64,000 bases of DNA from Calditrichota bacterium (lineage in GTDB: Bacteria; Calditrichota; Calditrichia; RBG-13-44-9; J042). The notes below the pieces were generated by a model. The model ran no database searches and had not been told where the DNA came from. It was given only the letters and a program-made list of their open reading frames with translations. This document shows, piece by piece, positions 37,312-46,364 of the stretch (its first letter is position 1; every line of letters begins with the position of its first letter). Position numbers and translations under genes: made by a program. The DNA is taken from positions 1 through 64,000 of the forward strand of contig JAADJD010000020.1 of assembly GCA_013150955.1 (NCBI GenBank), in the 5' to 3' direction.

Positions 37312-39723
37312 CTACCTTTCCGCCTCGGTGGTCGCTTCGGCAATGGCTTCTTCTTTCTTCCTGGATTTGTGGTTGCGACTGACTTTTCGATTGCTCAAAG
37401 CGTATTTCACCACATCTCCCATTTTCTTCACAAAGATAAATTCCATTTCCTTTTTCACCGGCTCCGGAATTTCCACAATATCGGCCTCGTTCCGTTCGGG
37501 CAGGATCACCTTTTTGATTCCGGATCGATGGGCCGCCAGCACCTTTTCTTTGATCCCGCCTACCGGCAGGACTTTGCCCCGCAGGGTAATTTCCCCGGTC
37601 ATGGCCACATCGTTGTTCACCAGGCGACCGGTAAGCAACGAGAGCAAAGCGATGAAGATGGTCACCCCGGCCGATGGGCCATCCTTGGGAATGGCACCCG
37701 CCGGTACGTGGATGTGGATGTCGTACTTTTCATGAAAGTTTTTCTCGATGTTGAATTCCTCCGCATGGGCCCGAATATAGCTCAGAGCCGCCTGGGCGGA
37801 TTCTTTCATCACCTCACCCAGTTGACCGGTCAGGATCAGTTTGCCGGTGCCTTCCATTTTGGTGGCCTCGACGAACAGGATATCCCCGCCCATTGGCGTC
37901 CAGGCCAGTCCCGTTGCCACGCCGGGTTCATCAATCCGCTCGGCCACCTCGCTGAAGAACTTTTCCGGGCCCAGAAACCGGGGCACCGCGTCTGCGGTAA
38001 TCACCGATTTTTCTTTCTTGCCCGATGCCACCTCCTTGGCCACTCCACGACAGATCGCCGCAATCTGCCGCTCCAGGTTCCGCACACCGGCTTCCCGCGT
38101 ATATGCCCGCACAATACGGTGCAGCGCATCGTCTTTGAATTCAATCAAATCCGTGCTCAATCCATGCTCCTTGATCTGCTTGGGCACCAGAAAGTGCTTG
38201 GCAATTTGCACTTTCTCCTCTTCGATGTAGCTGGGAATTTCGATGATTTCCATTCGATCCCGCAGTGCCGGGATGATGGTATCCTGCATGTTGGCCGTGG
38301 CGATAAACATGACTTTGGACAGGTCAAAAGGGACTTCCAGATAGTGATCGCTGAAGGAATGATTTTGTTCGGGATCCAGAACCTCCAGCAGGGCCGCCGA
38401 TGGATCGCCACGGAAATCGGCACCTACTTTATCGATTTCATCCAGCATGAAGACTGGATTGTTGGAACCGGCTCGTTTAATGCCCTGAATAATGCGTCCC
38501 GGCAGCGCCCCGATGTAGGTGCGCCGGTGACCCCGAATTTCGGCTTCGTCGCGGACGCCTCCCAGGGAGATGCGCACAAATTTTCGGCCCAGTGCCTCGG
38601 CAATGGAACGTCCCAGAGAGGTCTTGCCGACGCCAGGAGGCCCAACAAAACACAGGATGGGGCCCCGCATGTCGTTCTTCAATTTGCGCACCGCCAGGTA
38701 TTCCAGAATGCGCTTTTTCACCTTCTCCAGGCCGTAATGATCGGAATCCAGTTTTTTCTGAACCGCTTCAATGTCCAGATTATCCACTGTGCTTACCTTC
38801 CAGGGGAGATCGATCAACCACTCCAGATAGGTGCGGGAGACGGTATATTCTGCCGACGCCGGATGCATTCGCGATAACCGATCCAGTTCCTTTTCGGCCA
38901 CCTTTCGGACTTCATCCGGCAGATCGGCTTCTTCCAGGCGCTTTTTCAGTTCGCCCACATCGGAGGTTTCCTCATATTCGCCCAGTTCCTTCTGAATCGC
39001 CTTCAGCTGCTGGCGCAGGTACATTTCGCGCTGGCTGCGACTGATCTCATCCTGTACCTCCGATTGGATCTTTTTGCCCAGTTCCAGGGTCTGCAGGTAT
39101 CGGTTGAAAACATAGGTGACCTTTTCCAGGCGTTTTTCCACATCGAAGATTTCCAGAATCTCCTGCTTTTCGTCTACCGGAAGATTGGTGAAGGCAATGA
39201 CCAGATCGCCCACCACGGCTGGCTCACGGAGATTGGAAATCATGGCCTGATGTTCGGTGGTGATTTCCGGTGCCAGATCGGAAGCCTTCTGAAACAGATT
39301 TTTCAGATTGGTTGCCAGCGCCTCAATTTTCAGGTCGTCTTCGGGATAGGTTTCAGAAATGACCTCGATTTCGGCTTCGAAGAACGGTTCGGTTTGCACA
39401 AACTTTTTAACCCGGAACCGGGAAATGCCCTGAATGAAAGCACTTTTGCTCCCATCGGGCAAATCGATTACTTTCAAAATACGGGCTACCGTACCCACGG
39501 TGTACAGATCTTCTGGCGTGGGATCATCGATACTGCCCTCTTTTTGGGCGATGACCCCGATCAATGTATTTTCCTTTAGTGCATATTCGATCAGCCGTAA
39601 TGATTTGGGTCGCCCAATGGCCAGCGGAATGAATTGATGGGGGAAGAATACCGTATTCCGTACGGGAATAACAGGTAAAACTTCCGGGATGTGAATTTCT
39701 TCCAGATTACGATTTTGCGTCAT
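37312..39723 (-). CDS. lon: ATP-dependent protease Lon
   Basis: The 803-aa protein has the N-terminal Lon substrate domain (1-210), a coiled linker, AAA+ Walker A GPPGVGKT (361-368) with FMLDEIDKVGADFRGDPSAA, and the protease domain with the catalytic Ser in KDGPSAGVT and Lys in GGIKEKVLAAH. It degrades misfolded and regulatory proteins. It is followed by the CbpA-type gene and preceded by a small membrane protein, all on the minus strand. The long antisense reading frame over it is not a gene. Confidence 0.98.
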   Translation of the reverse strand: MTQNRNLEEIHIPEVLPVIPVRNTVFFPHQFIPLAIGRPKSLRLIEYALKENTLIGVIAQKEGSIDDPTPEDLYTVGTVARILKVIDLPDGSKSAFIQGISRFRVKKFVQTEPFFEAEIEVISETYPEDDLKIEALATNLKNLFQKASDLAPEITTEHQAMISNLREPAVVGDLVIAFTNLPVDEKQEILEIFDVEKRLEKVTYVFNRYLQTLELGKKIQSEVQDEISRSQREMYLRQQLKAIQKELGEYEETSDVGELKKRLEEADLPDEVRKVAEKELDRLSRMHPASAEYTVSRTYLEWLIDLPWKVSTVDNLDIEAVQKKLDSDHYGLEKVKKRILEYLAVRKLKNDMRGPILCFVGPPGVGKTSLGRSIAEALGRKFVRISLGGVRDEAEIRGHRRTYIGALPGRIIQGIKRAGSNNPVFMLDEIDKVGADFRGDPSAALLEVLDPEQNHSFSDHYLEVPFDLSKVMFIATANMQDTIIPALRDRMEIIEIPSYIEEEKVQIAKHFLVPKQIKEHGLSTDLIEFKDDALHRIVRAYTREAGVRNLERQIAAICRGVAKEVASGKKEKSVITADAVPRFLGPEKFFSEVAERIDEPGVATGLAWTPMGGDILFVEATKMEGTGKLILTGQLGEVMKESAQAALSYIRAHAEEFNIEKNFHEKYDIHIHVPAGAIPKDGPSAGVTIFIALLSLLTGRLVNNDVAMTGEITLRGKVLPVGGIKEKVLAAHRSGIKKVILPERNEADIVEIPEPVKKEMEFIFVKKMGDVVKYALSNRKVSRNHKSRKKEEAIAEATTEAER

Positions 39724-39746
39724 ATGGCCTCAACCCCTTTCTTGTT

Positions 39747-39980
39747 TTAGTCCATGTATTCGATGCGAATGCGACGAAATGGTTTGTGCAAGCGGCGAAT
39801 TTGCCAGGCTACAACCAGGATAACCAATCCGACCACGATAAACGCCGATGCAATCAATGCCACCAGGATTTCTGGTACCAGAATAATCACGATGCCTGCT
39901 AAAATGAAGAACAGCCCGGTGATGAAATAGTTCCACCAGGCGCGATCGTCTGCGAAAAAGATATCGAATAAATCTCGCAT
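39747..39980 (-). CDS. Small two-helix membrane protein (DUF3096-like)
   Basis: The 77-aa protein has two hydrophobic helices at about residues 15-34 and 38-58 (FITGLFFILAGIVIILVPEI; LVALIASAFIVVGLVILVVA) and a basic tail. The pattern recalls DUF3096, by eye only. GAGGAGGTG lies 6 bp before ATG 39980. It directly precedes lon on the same strand and may share its transcript. Confidence 0.65.
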   Translation of the reverse strand: MRDLFDIFFADDRAWWNYFITGLFFILAGIVIILVPEILVALIASAFIVVGLVILVVAWQIRRLHKPFRRIRIEYMD

Positions 39981-39989
39981 GCAATTCAC

Positions 39990-40371
39990 CTCCTCTGTAA
40001 AAGAATCCTTGCGTGGATTATTTTTGCAAATTCAATGCCACTTGCCTGGTCGATGGGTATCTCATTAAATAACAATGGATTATGCGACAATTTTTCGATC
40101 CCCTCGGGTTGTGCCAATATGTCCCGCTCACGGATGGAGCTGGCAAAGTGGCATAAACTTTCCGGCCCCGATGCCCTATCCCCGGATGGTGTCGGATACC
40201 GACCGGGACTTCTTGAAATAGTCGTTCGATTCCCCCGTCCCTTGATGAGGTTTTGGATGAGGATGGGAGAACCGATCTTCTGGTATTCAGGCCCAACAAA
40301 CGGGTGAAGGATTTTTTGATTTTTCCGTTTATTTAGTGATTTGAACAACCTAACTTAGGCCAATACGAACG
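39990..40371. other. Intergenic gap between divergent genes, nothing recognised
   Basis: About 380 bp between the small membrane protein and trkH. Open frames exist on both strands (about 90 and 120 codons), but none has a ribosome-binding site or a recognisable protein. No R1, R2 or R3 sequence is present. Confidence 0.5.
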
Positions 40372-42144
40372 ATGGATGCCATGGAACATTATCGGCCGCA
40401 ATTTCTGGTTGTTGTCAGGATTTTGAATGGGTTTCTGCTGCTGATTTCCCTGCTGGCTCTAATTTCCCTCATTGCAGAATACGGTTTTTACCTGTCCCCC
40501 CGGGAAGAAGCATATTTACATTTGCTGGATATCTTGATCGTCTGGTTTTTTGTTTTTCAGGCATTAATCAAATTTGCGGTGGCCATCGACCACTGGGAAT
40601 ATCTCAAAGCCCGCTGGTTTGACCTGCTGCTGGTGTTGTTCATCCTGTTACAAAGCGTTCTGCTGATTCGCCACATGGGACTGGATTTCTTTCAGGAAGT
40701 CATCCAGAAAGGCGAGGTGGCCAAGATCACCAAGCTATACATTGTGGCGTTTCAGATTTCGCTGGTGTTTACCTTTATCATCCAGGCGGTGCGATTTAAC
40801 CAGCGCATTTCGATGTTACGGTTGCATCCCGCGCAAATCCTGCTGGGAAGTTTTTTGATCATCATCCTGCTGGGCACCGGTTTATTGCTTTTACCCCGTG
40901 CGGTTCAACCGGGACATCAATTATCCTTCCTGGATGCATTGTTTACCGCCACCAGCGCCACCTGTGTTACCGGTTTGATTGTGGTGGATACGGGCAGCTA
41001 TTTTTCCCCCATGGGTCAGCTGATCATTTTAACCCTCATTCAAATTGGTGGACTGGGATTGATGACCTTTTCCTCGTTCTTTGCGCTGATCCTGCGCCGC
41101 AGCATCTCCCTGCGCGAAAAATCCATGTTGCGGGAAATTCTCAATTATGAAAACATGGGATTGATCGGCAAACTGTTGCTGTACACAATTTTATTTACAT
41201 TTGGTTTCGAGCTGGTGGGGGCTGTTCTGCTGTTTTTCGGGATGGCCGAGGTGCACCCGGATCTGGGCATGCGAGTTTACAGTGCCATTTTCCACAGCAT
41301 CTCCGCGTTTTGTAATGCCGGATTCTCGTTATATTCCACCAGTTTGATGGCATTTCAGCAGAATTACCTGGTACTGGGCACGGTAATGACCCTGATAGTG
41401 CTTGGCGGGCTGGGATTTCCCGTTTTGCTCAATCTGAGTGGCATGAACCTGCGGCCTTCCACCGGACGCAAGCGCATTCTGTCGGTTCAGACCCGTATTG
41501 TGTTGTTTGTTTCCGGAGGATTGATTTTACTGGGCATGGGATCCTTCCTGCTGTTTGAATCCGGCAATACATTACGGGGTCTGTCCTGGTCGCAGCAATT
41601 GCTGCACAGTCTTTTTCAGTCCATCACCGCGCGAACCGCCGGGTTTAACACCCTGGAAATTTCCCATCTGGCATTGCCCACCGTTCTGGTGTTTCTGGTA
41701 TTAATGTTTATTGGCGCATCACCCGGGTCCACCGGAGGAGGCATTAAAACCACCACCGTAAGTATTTTAACGGCGGGTGTGTTTGCGGTAATTCGAGGTA
41801 AGAATCGTTTACATCTGTTCAAGAAAAATATCCCTTTTACAGTGCTGAACCGAGCGCTGGTGGTGTTTTTGTTTTCCCTGCTGTTCATATTTGTATCGGT
41901 ATTGATTTTAACCGTGGTGGAACAGAAGGATTTTGTGGACATTTTGTTCGAAGTGTTTTCTGCATTCGGAACGGTGGGATTATCACGAGGTATTACCCCT
42001 GAGCTAAGTGCTCCCGGCAAGTTCATCATTATTTTGCTGATGTTTTTTGGCCGTCTGGGAGCCTTGACCATTTCGCTGGCCATTACCGCTCCCCGGGAAG
42101 TGGTGCATTACGATTATCCCCGGGAAAATGTCATGGTGGGTTAG
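40372..42144 (+). CDS. TrkH-family K+ transporter subunit with N-terminal extra membrane module
   Basis: Residues about 150-590 are a TrkH/KtrB transporter with four pore repeats; TSATCVTGLIVVDTG is the first filter (Gly in CVTGL), and others include SAFCNAGFSL, TARTAGFNTLE and FSAFGTVGLSRG. Residues 1-150 add about four helices (LDILIVWFFVFQALIKFAVA, RWFDLLLVLFILLQSVLLI) that recall the S1-S4 region of ion channels rather than a normal TrkH start. The protein should import K+ together with a TrkA/KtrA subunit, which is not adjacent. Starts at 40372 and 40381 are both possible. Confidence 0.9.
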   Translation: MDAMEHYRPQFLVVVRILNGFLLLISLLALISLIAEYGFYLSPREEAYLHLLDILIVWFFVFQALIKFAVAIDHWEYLKARWFDLLLVLFILLQSVLLIRHMGLDFFQEVIQKGEVAKITKLYIVAFQISLVFTFIIQAVRFNQRISMLRLHPAQILLGSFLIIILLGTGLLLLPRAVQPGHQLSFLDALFTATSATCVTGLIVVDTGSYFSPMGQLIILTLIQIGGLGLMTFSSFFALILRRSISLREKSMLREILNYENMGLIGKLLLYTILFTFGFELVGAVLLFFGMAEVHPDLGMRVYSAIFHSISAFCNAGFSLYSTSLMAFQQNYLVLGTVMTLIVLGGLGFPVLLNLSGMNLRPSTGRKRILSVQTRIVLFVSGGLILLGMGSFLLFESGNTLRGLSWSQQLLHSLFQSITARTAGFNTLEISHLALPTVLVFLVLMFIGASPGSTGGGIKTTTVSILTAGVFAVIRGKNRLHLFKKNIPFTVLNRALVVFLFSLLFIFVSVLILTVVEQKDFVDILFEVFSAFGTVGLSRGITPELSAPGKFIIILLMFFGRLGALTISLAITAPREVVHYDYPRENVMVG

Positions 42145-42157
42145 GGAACGGCGCTGA

Positions 42158-43096
42158 TCACTGGCGAATGGGCATGTAAGCAATCCAGTTCCGGTCGCGG
42201 TGCCCAAAGTCAAATTGATTGGGATGGAGCATCTCGGCCAGCATTTCCAGGGATTCCACCAGACGGGGCCCGGAGCGGTTGAAAAATTGATTCCCATCGG
42301 CAATGAAGACCCTTCCGTTCTGAACCGCCTGCAGCTGTGCCCATTCCTCACGCGTGGTCAATGTGGGCATTTCTTTTAGCGTCTGGTCAATGGTAAAGCC
42401 ACATGGAACAATCACCAGCACGTCGGGATCGCAATTCAGGAGTTGATCGAGCGAAATGATCGGGGAATGTTGTCCCGCCTGAGCCAGCAAATGTTTCCCG
42501 CCTGCCCGTTCCACCAGCTCTGGCATCCAGTTACCCCCGACGATCAATGGATCCAGCCATTCGATGCTGACGACCCGTGGCCGATTCGGGCACCCCCTGG
42601 ATTTTCGATGAATGGCGGCCATGCGCTGTTTTAATTGGGCCACCAGCCTTTCCCCACGGTGGGGAACGTTCAGGGCCCGGGCGACCCGGTGGATGTCTTC
42701 CCACACATCGGACAGGCTGACGGGATTGAGCGGAACAATCTGCGGTCGGGAAGACACCAGTTGGGCAACCGCCCGTTCTACTTCCGGAAGACTTACCGCA
42801 CAAACCTCGCACTGAATCTGGGTGACGATCACATCGGGACGGAGCCGGTTCAGCAGATCCACATCCATCCGATACACGCTTAAACCCTCCTGCGCAATGG
42901 CCCGAACCCGCTGGTCAATGTCGTAGCTGGTGCCATCGAGCTGGAATTTCGGGGAGGTGCACCGGGGTAAATCCCGAATGGATTCCGGGTAGTCGCATTC
43001 GTGAGAGATCCCCACCAGATGATCCTGCAAACCCAGCGCACAAACAATTTCCGTGGCGGCGGCCAGCAGCGTAACGATTCGCGGATGGGCGGTCAT
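42158..43096 (-). CDS. BtuF-like cobalamin/metal-binding protein without signal peptide
   Basis: This 312-aa protein has the two-lobed periplasmic-binding fold of the FecCD-type helical-backbone family: RIVTLLAAATEIVCALGLQD, VGISHECDYPESI, LRPDVIVTQIQCEVCAVS, WMPELVERAGG, and DGNQFFNRSGPRLVESLEML. BtuF binds vitamin B12 for an ABC importer. Here there is no signal peptide, and no permease or ATPase is near, so it may be a cytoplasmic stand-alone member. It lies convergent to trkH with a 13-bp gap. Confidence 0.8.
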   Translation of the reverse strand: MTAHPRIVTLLAAATEIVCALGLQDHLVGISHECDYPESIRDLPRCTSPKFQLDGTSYDIDQRVRAIAQEGLSVYRMDVDLLNRLRPDVIVTQIQCEVCAVSLPEVERAVAQLVSSRPQIVPLNPVSLSDVWEDIHRVARALNVPHRGERLVAQLKQRMAAIHRKSRGCPNRPRVVSIEWLDPLIVGGNWMPELVERAGGKHLLAQAGQHSPIISLDQLLNCDPDVLVIVPCGFTIDQTLKEMPTLTTREEWAQLQAVQNGRVFIADGNQFFNRSGPRLVESLEMLAEMLHPNQFDFGHRDRNWIAYMPIRQ

Positions 43097-43124
43097 TTCA
43101 ATCCCCGGGATTGATGATTTTAAA

Positions 43125-43155
43125 TTGCTGAATTCCCTAAAGTCGGTTATATTTT
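43125..43155 (+). promoter_or_regulatory. Putative promoter of the TPR gene and the 5'-nucleotidase pair
   Basis: TTGCTG at 43125-43130, 17 bp, then TATATTTT at 43148-43155, 27 bp before the start codon. It follows the shared TTG-N20-TA geometry. Confidence 0.5.
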
Positions 43156-43182
43156 ACGTATGACCGAAAAGGAGCTGCAAGC

Positions 43183-44202
43183 ATGAAAAATCATTTTCTG
43201 GTAATTGGGTATTGGGTCATTGTACTGGGTGTGCTGGTCGGGGAGCGGGCTTTAGGAATGACCCCGCAGAGCACGCAACTGGACACAATTGTTGCCGAAG
43301 GACGGTTTATTATGGGGGACAACGATACCCGAACCGAGGCGCGGCAGTATGCCATCCTGGATGCCAAGCGAAAGGTGATGGAAAAGGTGGGGACGTTTTT
43401 ACGAAGTTACTCGAAGACCGAAAATTTTGTCATGACCCAGCAGCAGATCGAAACCTTTTCTGCAGGATTTATCCAGACGGAGATCATTGAGGAGCGAACG
43501 GAGCCGGTTGGGGAAACCATGGCCGTGGTGGTAAAGATTCGTGCCATTATTGATCCCCGGGAGGTACGGGCGCGCCTGGCCGAATTTCAGGAGCAACCGG
43601 GACATGCGGAAACCCTGGCGGCCCTGCAGCAGCAATATCAGGCTCTGGCAGCAGAACTGGATTCCCTGAAGCAGAAGGTGTCCCCACCATCACCGGCCAG
43701 ATCCCGGGTGAAAGATCATCCACCTGGTGAACAGCCGCAGGTCGCTCCCCTGGCCATGGCCGAAGAGCGTTCCCGAAACTGGGAAGAGATGAAAAAAGTG
43801 GAACTGCTGATTCAGCTGGTTGCTGAATCCAATCGGCGAAAACCGGATTTGCAGCGCATGGAAGAGCTGCTGAATCGCCTGAGTGCACCGGTGGCCGGCA
43901 GGGATATTATCAACGGATATTACGGAATTGCTTTATTTAAAAATGGAAAGGTTCGAGAAGCCATTAATTATCTGGAAAAAGCCGTCCGGGCCAGACCTGA
44001 GCCACCGCCCCGGGTAAAGCGTCCACGCATTGCCCGCATGGTCAGGGATCGATTTCAAAAAGAACAGGCCCTGTTTCATTATTATCTGGCCCGCTGTTAC
44101 AGGCAAATCGATCGACCCCGGCTGGCCATTCGACATCTCAAAATGGCCCAGCGCCTGGATCCCAAAAATCCCCAATACCGTGAATTGGGGTTACCCCGTT
44201 GA
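43183..44202 (+). CDS. Secreted LPP20-like/TPR protein
   Basis: The 339-aa protein has a signal peptide (about 1-25, VIGYWVIVLGVLVGERALG). A domain with an EARQYAILDAKRKVMEKVGT helix follows, a pattern of LPP20/FlgT-N-like secreted domains. Then come a coiled segment (about 145-170), a Pro-rich linker and C-terminal TPR-like repeats (YGIALFKNGKVREAINYLEK; YYLARCYRQIDRPRLAIRHL). It is likely periplasmic and may be an assembly or scaffolding factor; no specific role can be claimed. AAAAGGAG precedes the ATG. Confidence 0.7.
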   Translation: MKNHFLVIGYWVIVLGVLVGERALGMTPQSTQLDTIVAEGRFIMGDNDTRTEARQYAILDAKRKVMEKVGTFLRSYSKTENFVMTQQQIETFSAGFIQTEIIEERTEPVGETMAVVVKIRAIIDPREVRARLAEFQEQPGHAETLAALQQQYQALAAELDSLKQKVSPPSPARSRVKDHPPGEQPQVAPLAMAEERSRNWEEMKKVELLIQLVAESNRRKPDLQRMEELLNRLSAPVAGRDIINGYYGIALFKNGKVREAINYLEKAVRARPEPPPRVKRPRIARMVRDRFQKEQALFHYYLARCYRQIDRPRLAIRHLKMAQRLDPKNPQYRELGLPR

Positions 44203-44277
44203 GCATGGGAAAAACCTTCGGGATGACAGCCATTATCCAAATTTATCCGATTTCACCCATAGAAAAAGGAGTCCAGA

Positions 44278-45126
44278 TTGCCGGTTGATTATTGGAATCG
44301 CCCTCAACTCAACTCCAATCCATTGAACCGCTCGTCCTGGCGGCGGATTCTCTTCACAGTTCTGTTTCCTTTGCTGGTCTATCTGGGATGCCATCCCGGA
44401 GCTACCCGAAAGACCACCCCCGTTTTTGTGTTCGATCGACTGGAAGGTGCCCGGGTGGTCATGGATTCCACTCTGGCACCCGATCCGGCCATCGAGCAAT
44501 ATGTGGCGCCTTATCGGCAGCGATTGCAGGAGATGATGTCCACGGTGATTGGGGAGGCGGCGGAGGATCTGTTTCGGGCCCGACCCGATGGCCCGTTAAA
44601 TCGCTTTATTGCCGGGGCCATGCTGGAGCAGGTCAAAAAGTACACCGCCGATACGGTTCAAGTGGCGGTAACCAATATTGGAGGGATTCGTGCCAATATC
44701 ACTGCCGGGCCCATTCGACTGGGAAAAATCTACGAAGTGTTACCATTTGAGAATGAACTGGTGATCGTGGAGTTAACCGGCGAACAGCTATTGCAACTGG
44801 CACGGGAAATTGCCGAAGTAGGCGGTGAATGCATTGCCGGAATGACCCTGTATGTACGCGGCCGCGAACTGGTACGGGTGGAACTGGATTCCGGCCCCCT
44901 TCGCGACGATCGGGTGTACCGGGTGGTGACCACGGACTATCTCTCGGCGCCTGGCCGGCAACGGCTGGGGACGTTATCCCGCGGAAAGCGCATTTTTCTG
45001 GGGATAAAGCATCGCCAGGCCATCATCGACGCCATTCGGGAGCGTCAACAACGGGGTGAGCCCATCCGCGATCCCGGGAAGACAAGGTTTATTGAGGTTG
45101 CAGAAAATGGAAATTCAAGGGGATAA
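44278..45126 (+). CDS. 5'-nucleotidase C-terminal domain lipoprotein
   Basis: This 282-aa protein consists of a lipoprotein signal (lipobox ending LGC, C38) and the substrate-binding domain of UshA-type 5'-nucleotidases (IGEAAEDLFRARPDGPLNRF, TNIGGIRANITAGPI, EVLPFENELVIVELTGEQLL). On its own it lacks the metal centre; the metallophosphatase domain is the next gene, one base away. The start is TTG 44278 with AAGGAG upstream. Together the two genes equal one UshA-like enzyme, with the domain order reversed relative to the fused form. Confidence 0.85.
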   Translation: MPVDYWNRPQLNSNPLNRSSWRRILFTVLFPLLVYLGCHPGATRKTTPVFVFDRLEGARVVMDSTLAPDPAIEQYVAPYRQRLQEMMSTVIGEAAEDLFRARPDGPLNRFIAGAMLEQVKKYTADTVQVAVTNIGGIRANITAGPIRLGKIYEVLPFENELVIVELTGEQLLQLAREIAEVGGECIAGMTLYVRGRELVRVELDSGPLRDDRVYRVVTTDYLSAPGRQRLGTLSRGKRIFLGIKHRQAIIDAIRERQQRGEPIRDPGKTRFIEVAENGNSRG

Positions 45127-45127
45127 C

Positions 45128-46102
45128 ATGAAACGACGGGAATTCTTAAAGACCACCGGAGCGGCAATATTGGGATTAACGCTGGGCATTGGCTGGAAAG
45201 AATGGCTTTACGCCGATGACCTGTTCCGCTTAACCCTGTTACAAACCAACGACACGCATTCTCGCATTGATCCGTTCCCCCCGGACAGTGGCCGCAACGC
45301 CGGTCTGGGAGGCATTGCACGCCGGGCCACGTTCGTCAAGCAGGTTCGTCAGGAAAATCCCCACACGCTGCTGCTGGATGCCGGAGATGTTTTTCAGGGA
45401 ACTCCCTATTTCAATCTCTACCGGGGGAAAATCGAATATCACACCATGAGTTTGTGTGGCTACGATGTGGTTACGCTGGGGAATCATGAATTTGACAACG
45501 GCGTCGCCTCCCTTTACCAGGCGATGGAATACGCCCAATTTGAATTGGTGAACTGCAATTACCAGATGGACGGCACCCCGCTGGTACATCGGGTAAAGCC
45601 GTATGTGCTGAAATCGCTGGGAGAGATCCGGGTGGGAATTACCGGCGTTGGTGTGCGTCTGGATGACCTGGTTGCCCCGAAAAACCGGGAAGGCATTCGT
45701 TACCTGGATCCCCGTCCCATTTTGAAAGAGATTGTGAACATCCTGCGGTATGATCATCGGTGTGCCCTGGTGGTGGTCATTTCCCATCTGGGGATCGATG
45801 GGCGAGGGGATCATCCGGGCGACCGTCAACTGGCGCGGGACGTGGAGGGCATCGATTTTATCGTTGGGGGACATTCCCATACATTCATGCAGCAACCCGA
45901 AGTGGTGCGTTCCCCTTCCGGGCATCCGGTGCATATTTTTCAGGTGGGCTATGGGGGAATTTATGTGGGGCGCAGCGATCTGTTCTTCCGCAGGGATAAG
46001 CTGGTGGGGGTGTATTCGTCGGTCATTCCCATGAATGCCTCCCTGGTACCCGATGAATCCGTCCTGGAACATCCAGTAGAATTCATAGGCCGGGTGGGAT
46101 GA
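45128..46102 (+). CDS. 5'-nucleotidase metallophosphatase domain with Tat signal
   Basis: The 324-aa protein begins with a Tat-type signal (MKRREFLKTTGAAILG, RRE in place of the full RRxF consensus). It then carries the two-metal centre of calcineurin-like 5'-nucleotidases: LLQTNDTHSRI, LLLDAGDVFQGTP, TLGNHEFDNG, ISHLGIDG and VGGHSHT. It lacks the C-terminal nucleotide-binding domain, supplied by the preceding gene. The pair probably recovers nucleosides and phosphate in the periplasm. ATG 45128 is chosen because the Tat signal begins there. Confidence 0.9.
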   Translation: MKRREFLKTTGAAILGLTLGIGWKEWLYADDLFRLTLLQTNDTHSRIDPFPPDSGRNAGLGGIARRATFVKQVRQENPHTLLLDAGDVFQGTPYFNLYRGKIEYHTMSLCGYDVVTLGNHEFDNGVASLYQAMEYAQFELVNCNYQMDGTPLVHRVKPYVLKSLGEIRVGITGVGVRLDDLVAPKNREGIRYLDPRPILKEIVNILRYDHRCALVVVISHLGIDGRGDHPGDRQLARDVEGIDFIVGGHSHTFMQQPEVVRSPSGHPVHIFQVGYGGIYVGRSDLFFRRDKLVGVYSSVIPMNASLVPDESVLEHPVEFIGRVG

Positions 46103-46149
46103 AGCCGTGCTTACCCGCGTGCTGATCCCGCAAAGGATATGGGATTTAT

Positions 46150-46315
46150 CCCAAATAATGCATTAAACCAGGAATCGTGCGAATGAATCCAATAAATATC
46201 CACAAAATCGCGGATAAACCCCGGCACATATTTTCATCCAGATATTACCAAAAGGCTTTTGTTATTTTTGTTTGGTGTTCATTCGTGGAATTCGTGGTCT
46301 AATGCATCATCTGGA
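46150..46315 (+). repeat. R1 element, 166 bp
   Basis: Starts CCCAAATAATGCATTAAACC and ends CATCATCTGGA (last base mutated). The flanks are TTTAT (46145-46149 and 46316-46320). It ends 49 bp upstream of the STAND ATPase gene. Confidence 0.9.
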
Positions 46316-46364
46316 TTTATCGAGTAAGGTTCATGGTTGAATGGAATTCAGCAGCAGGAGTTTT

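Noticed and set aside
37021..38877. 618-codon open frame on the + strand opposite cbpA and lon
   Set aside because: Lon and the CbpA-type protein are certain on the minus strand. The antisense frame has no ribosome-binding site and its protein shows no family pattern; it is a codon-bias shadow.
39986..40348. 120-codon frame (minus) and 90-codon frame (plus) in the lon-trkH gap
   Set aside because: Neither has start signals or resembles a protein; composition is not clearly coding.
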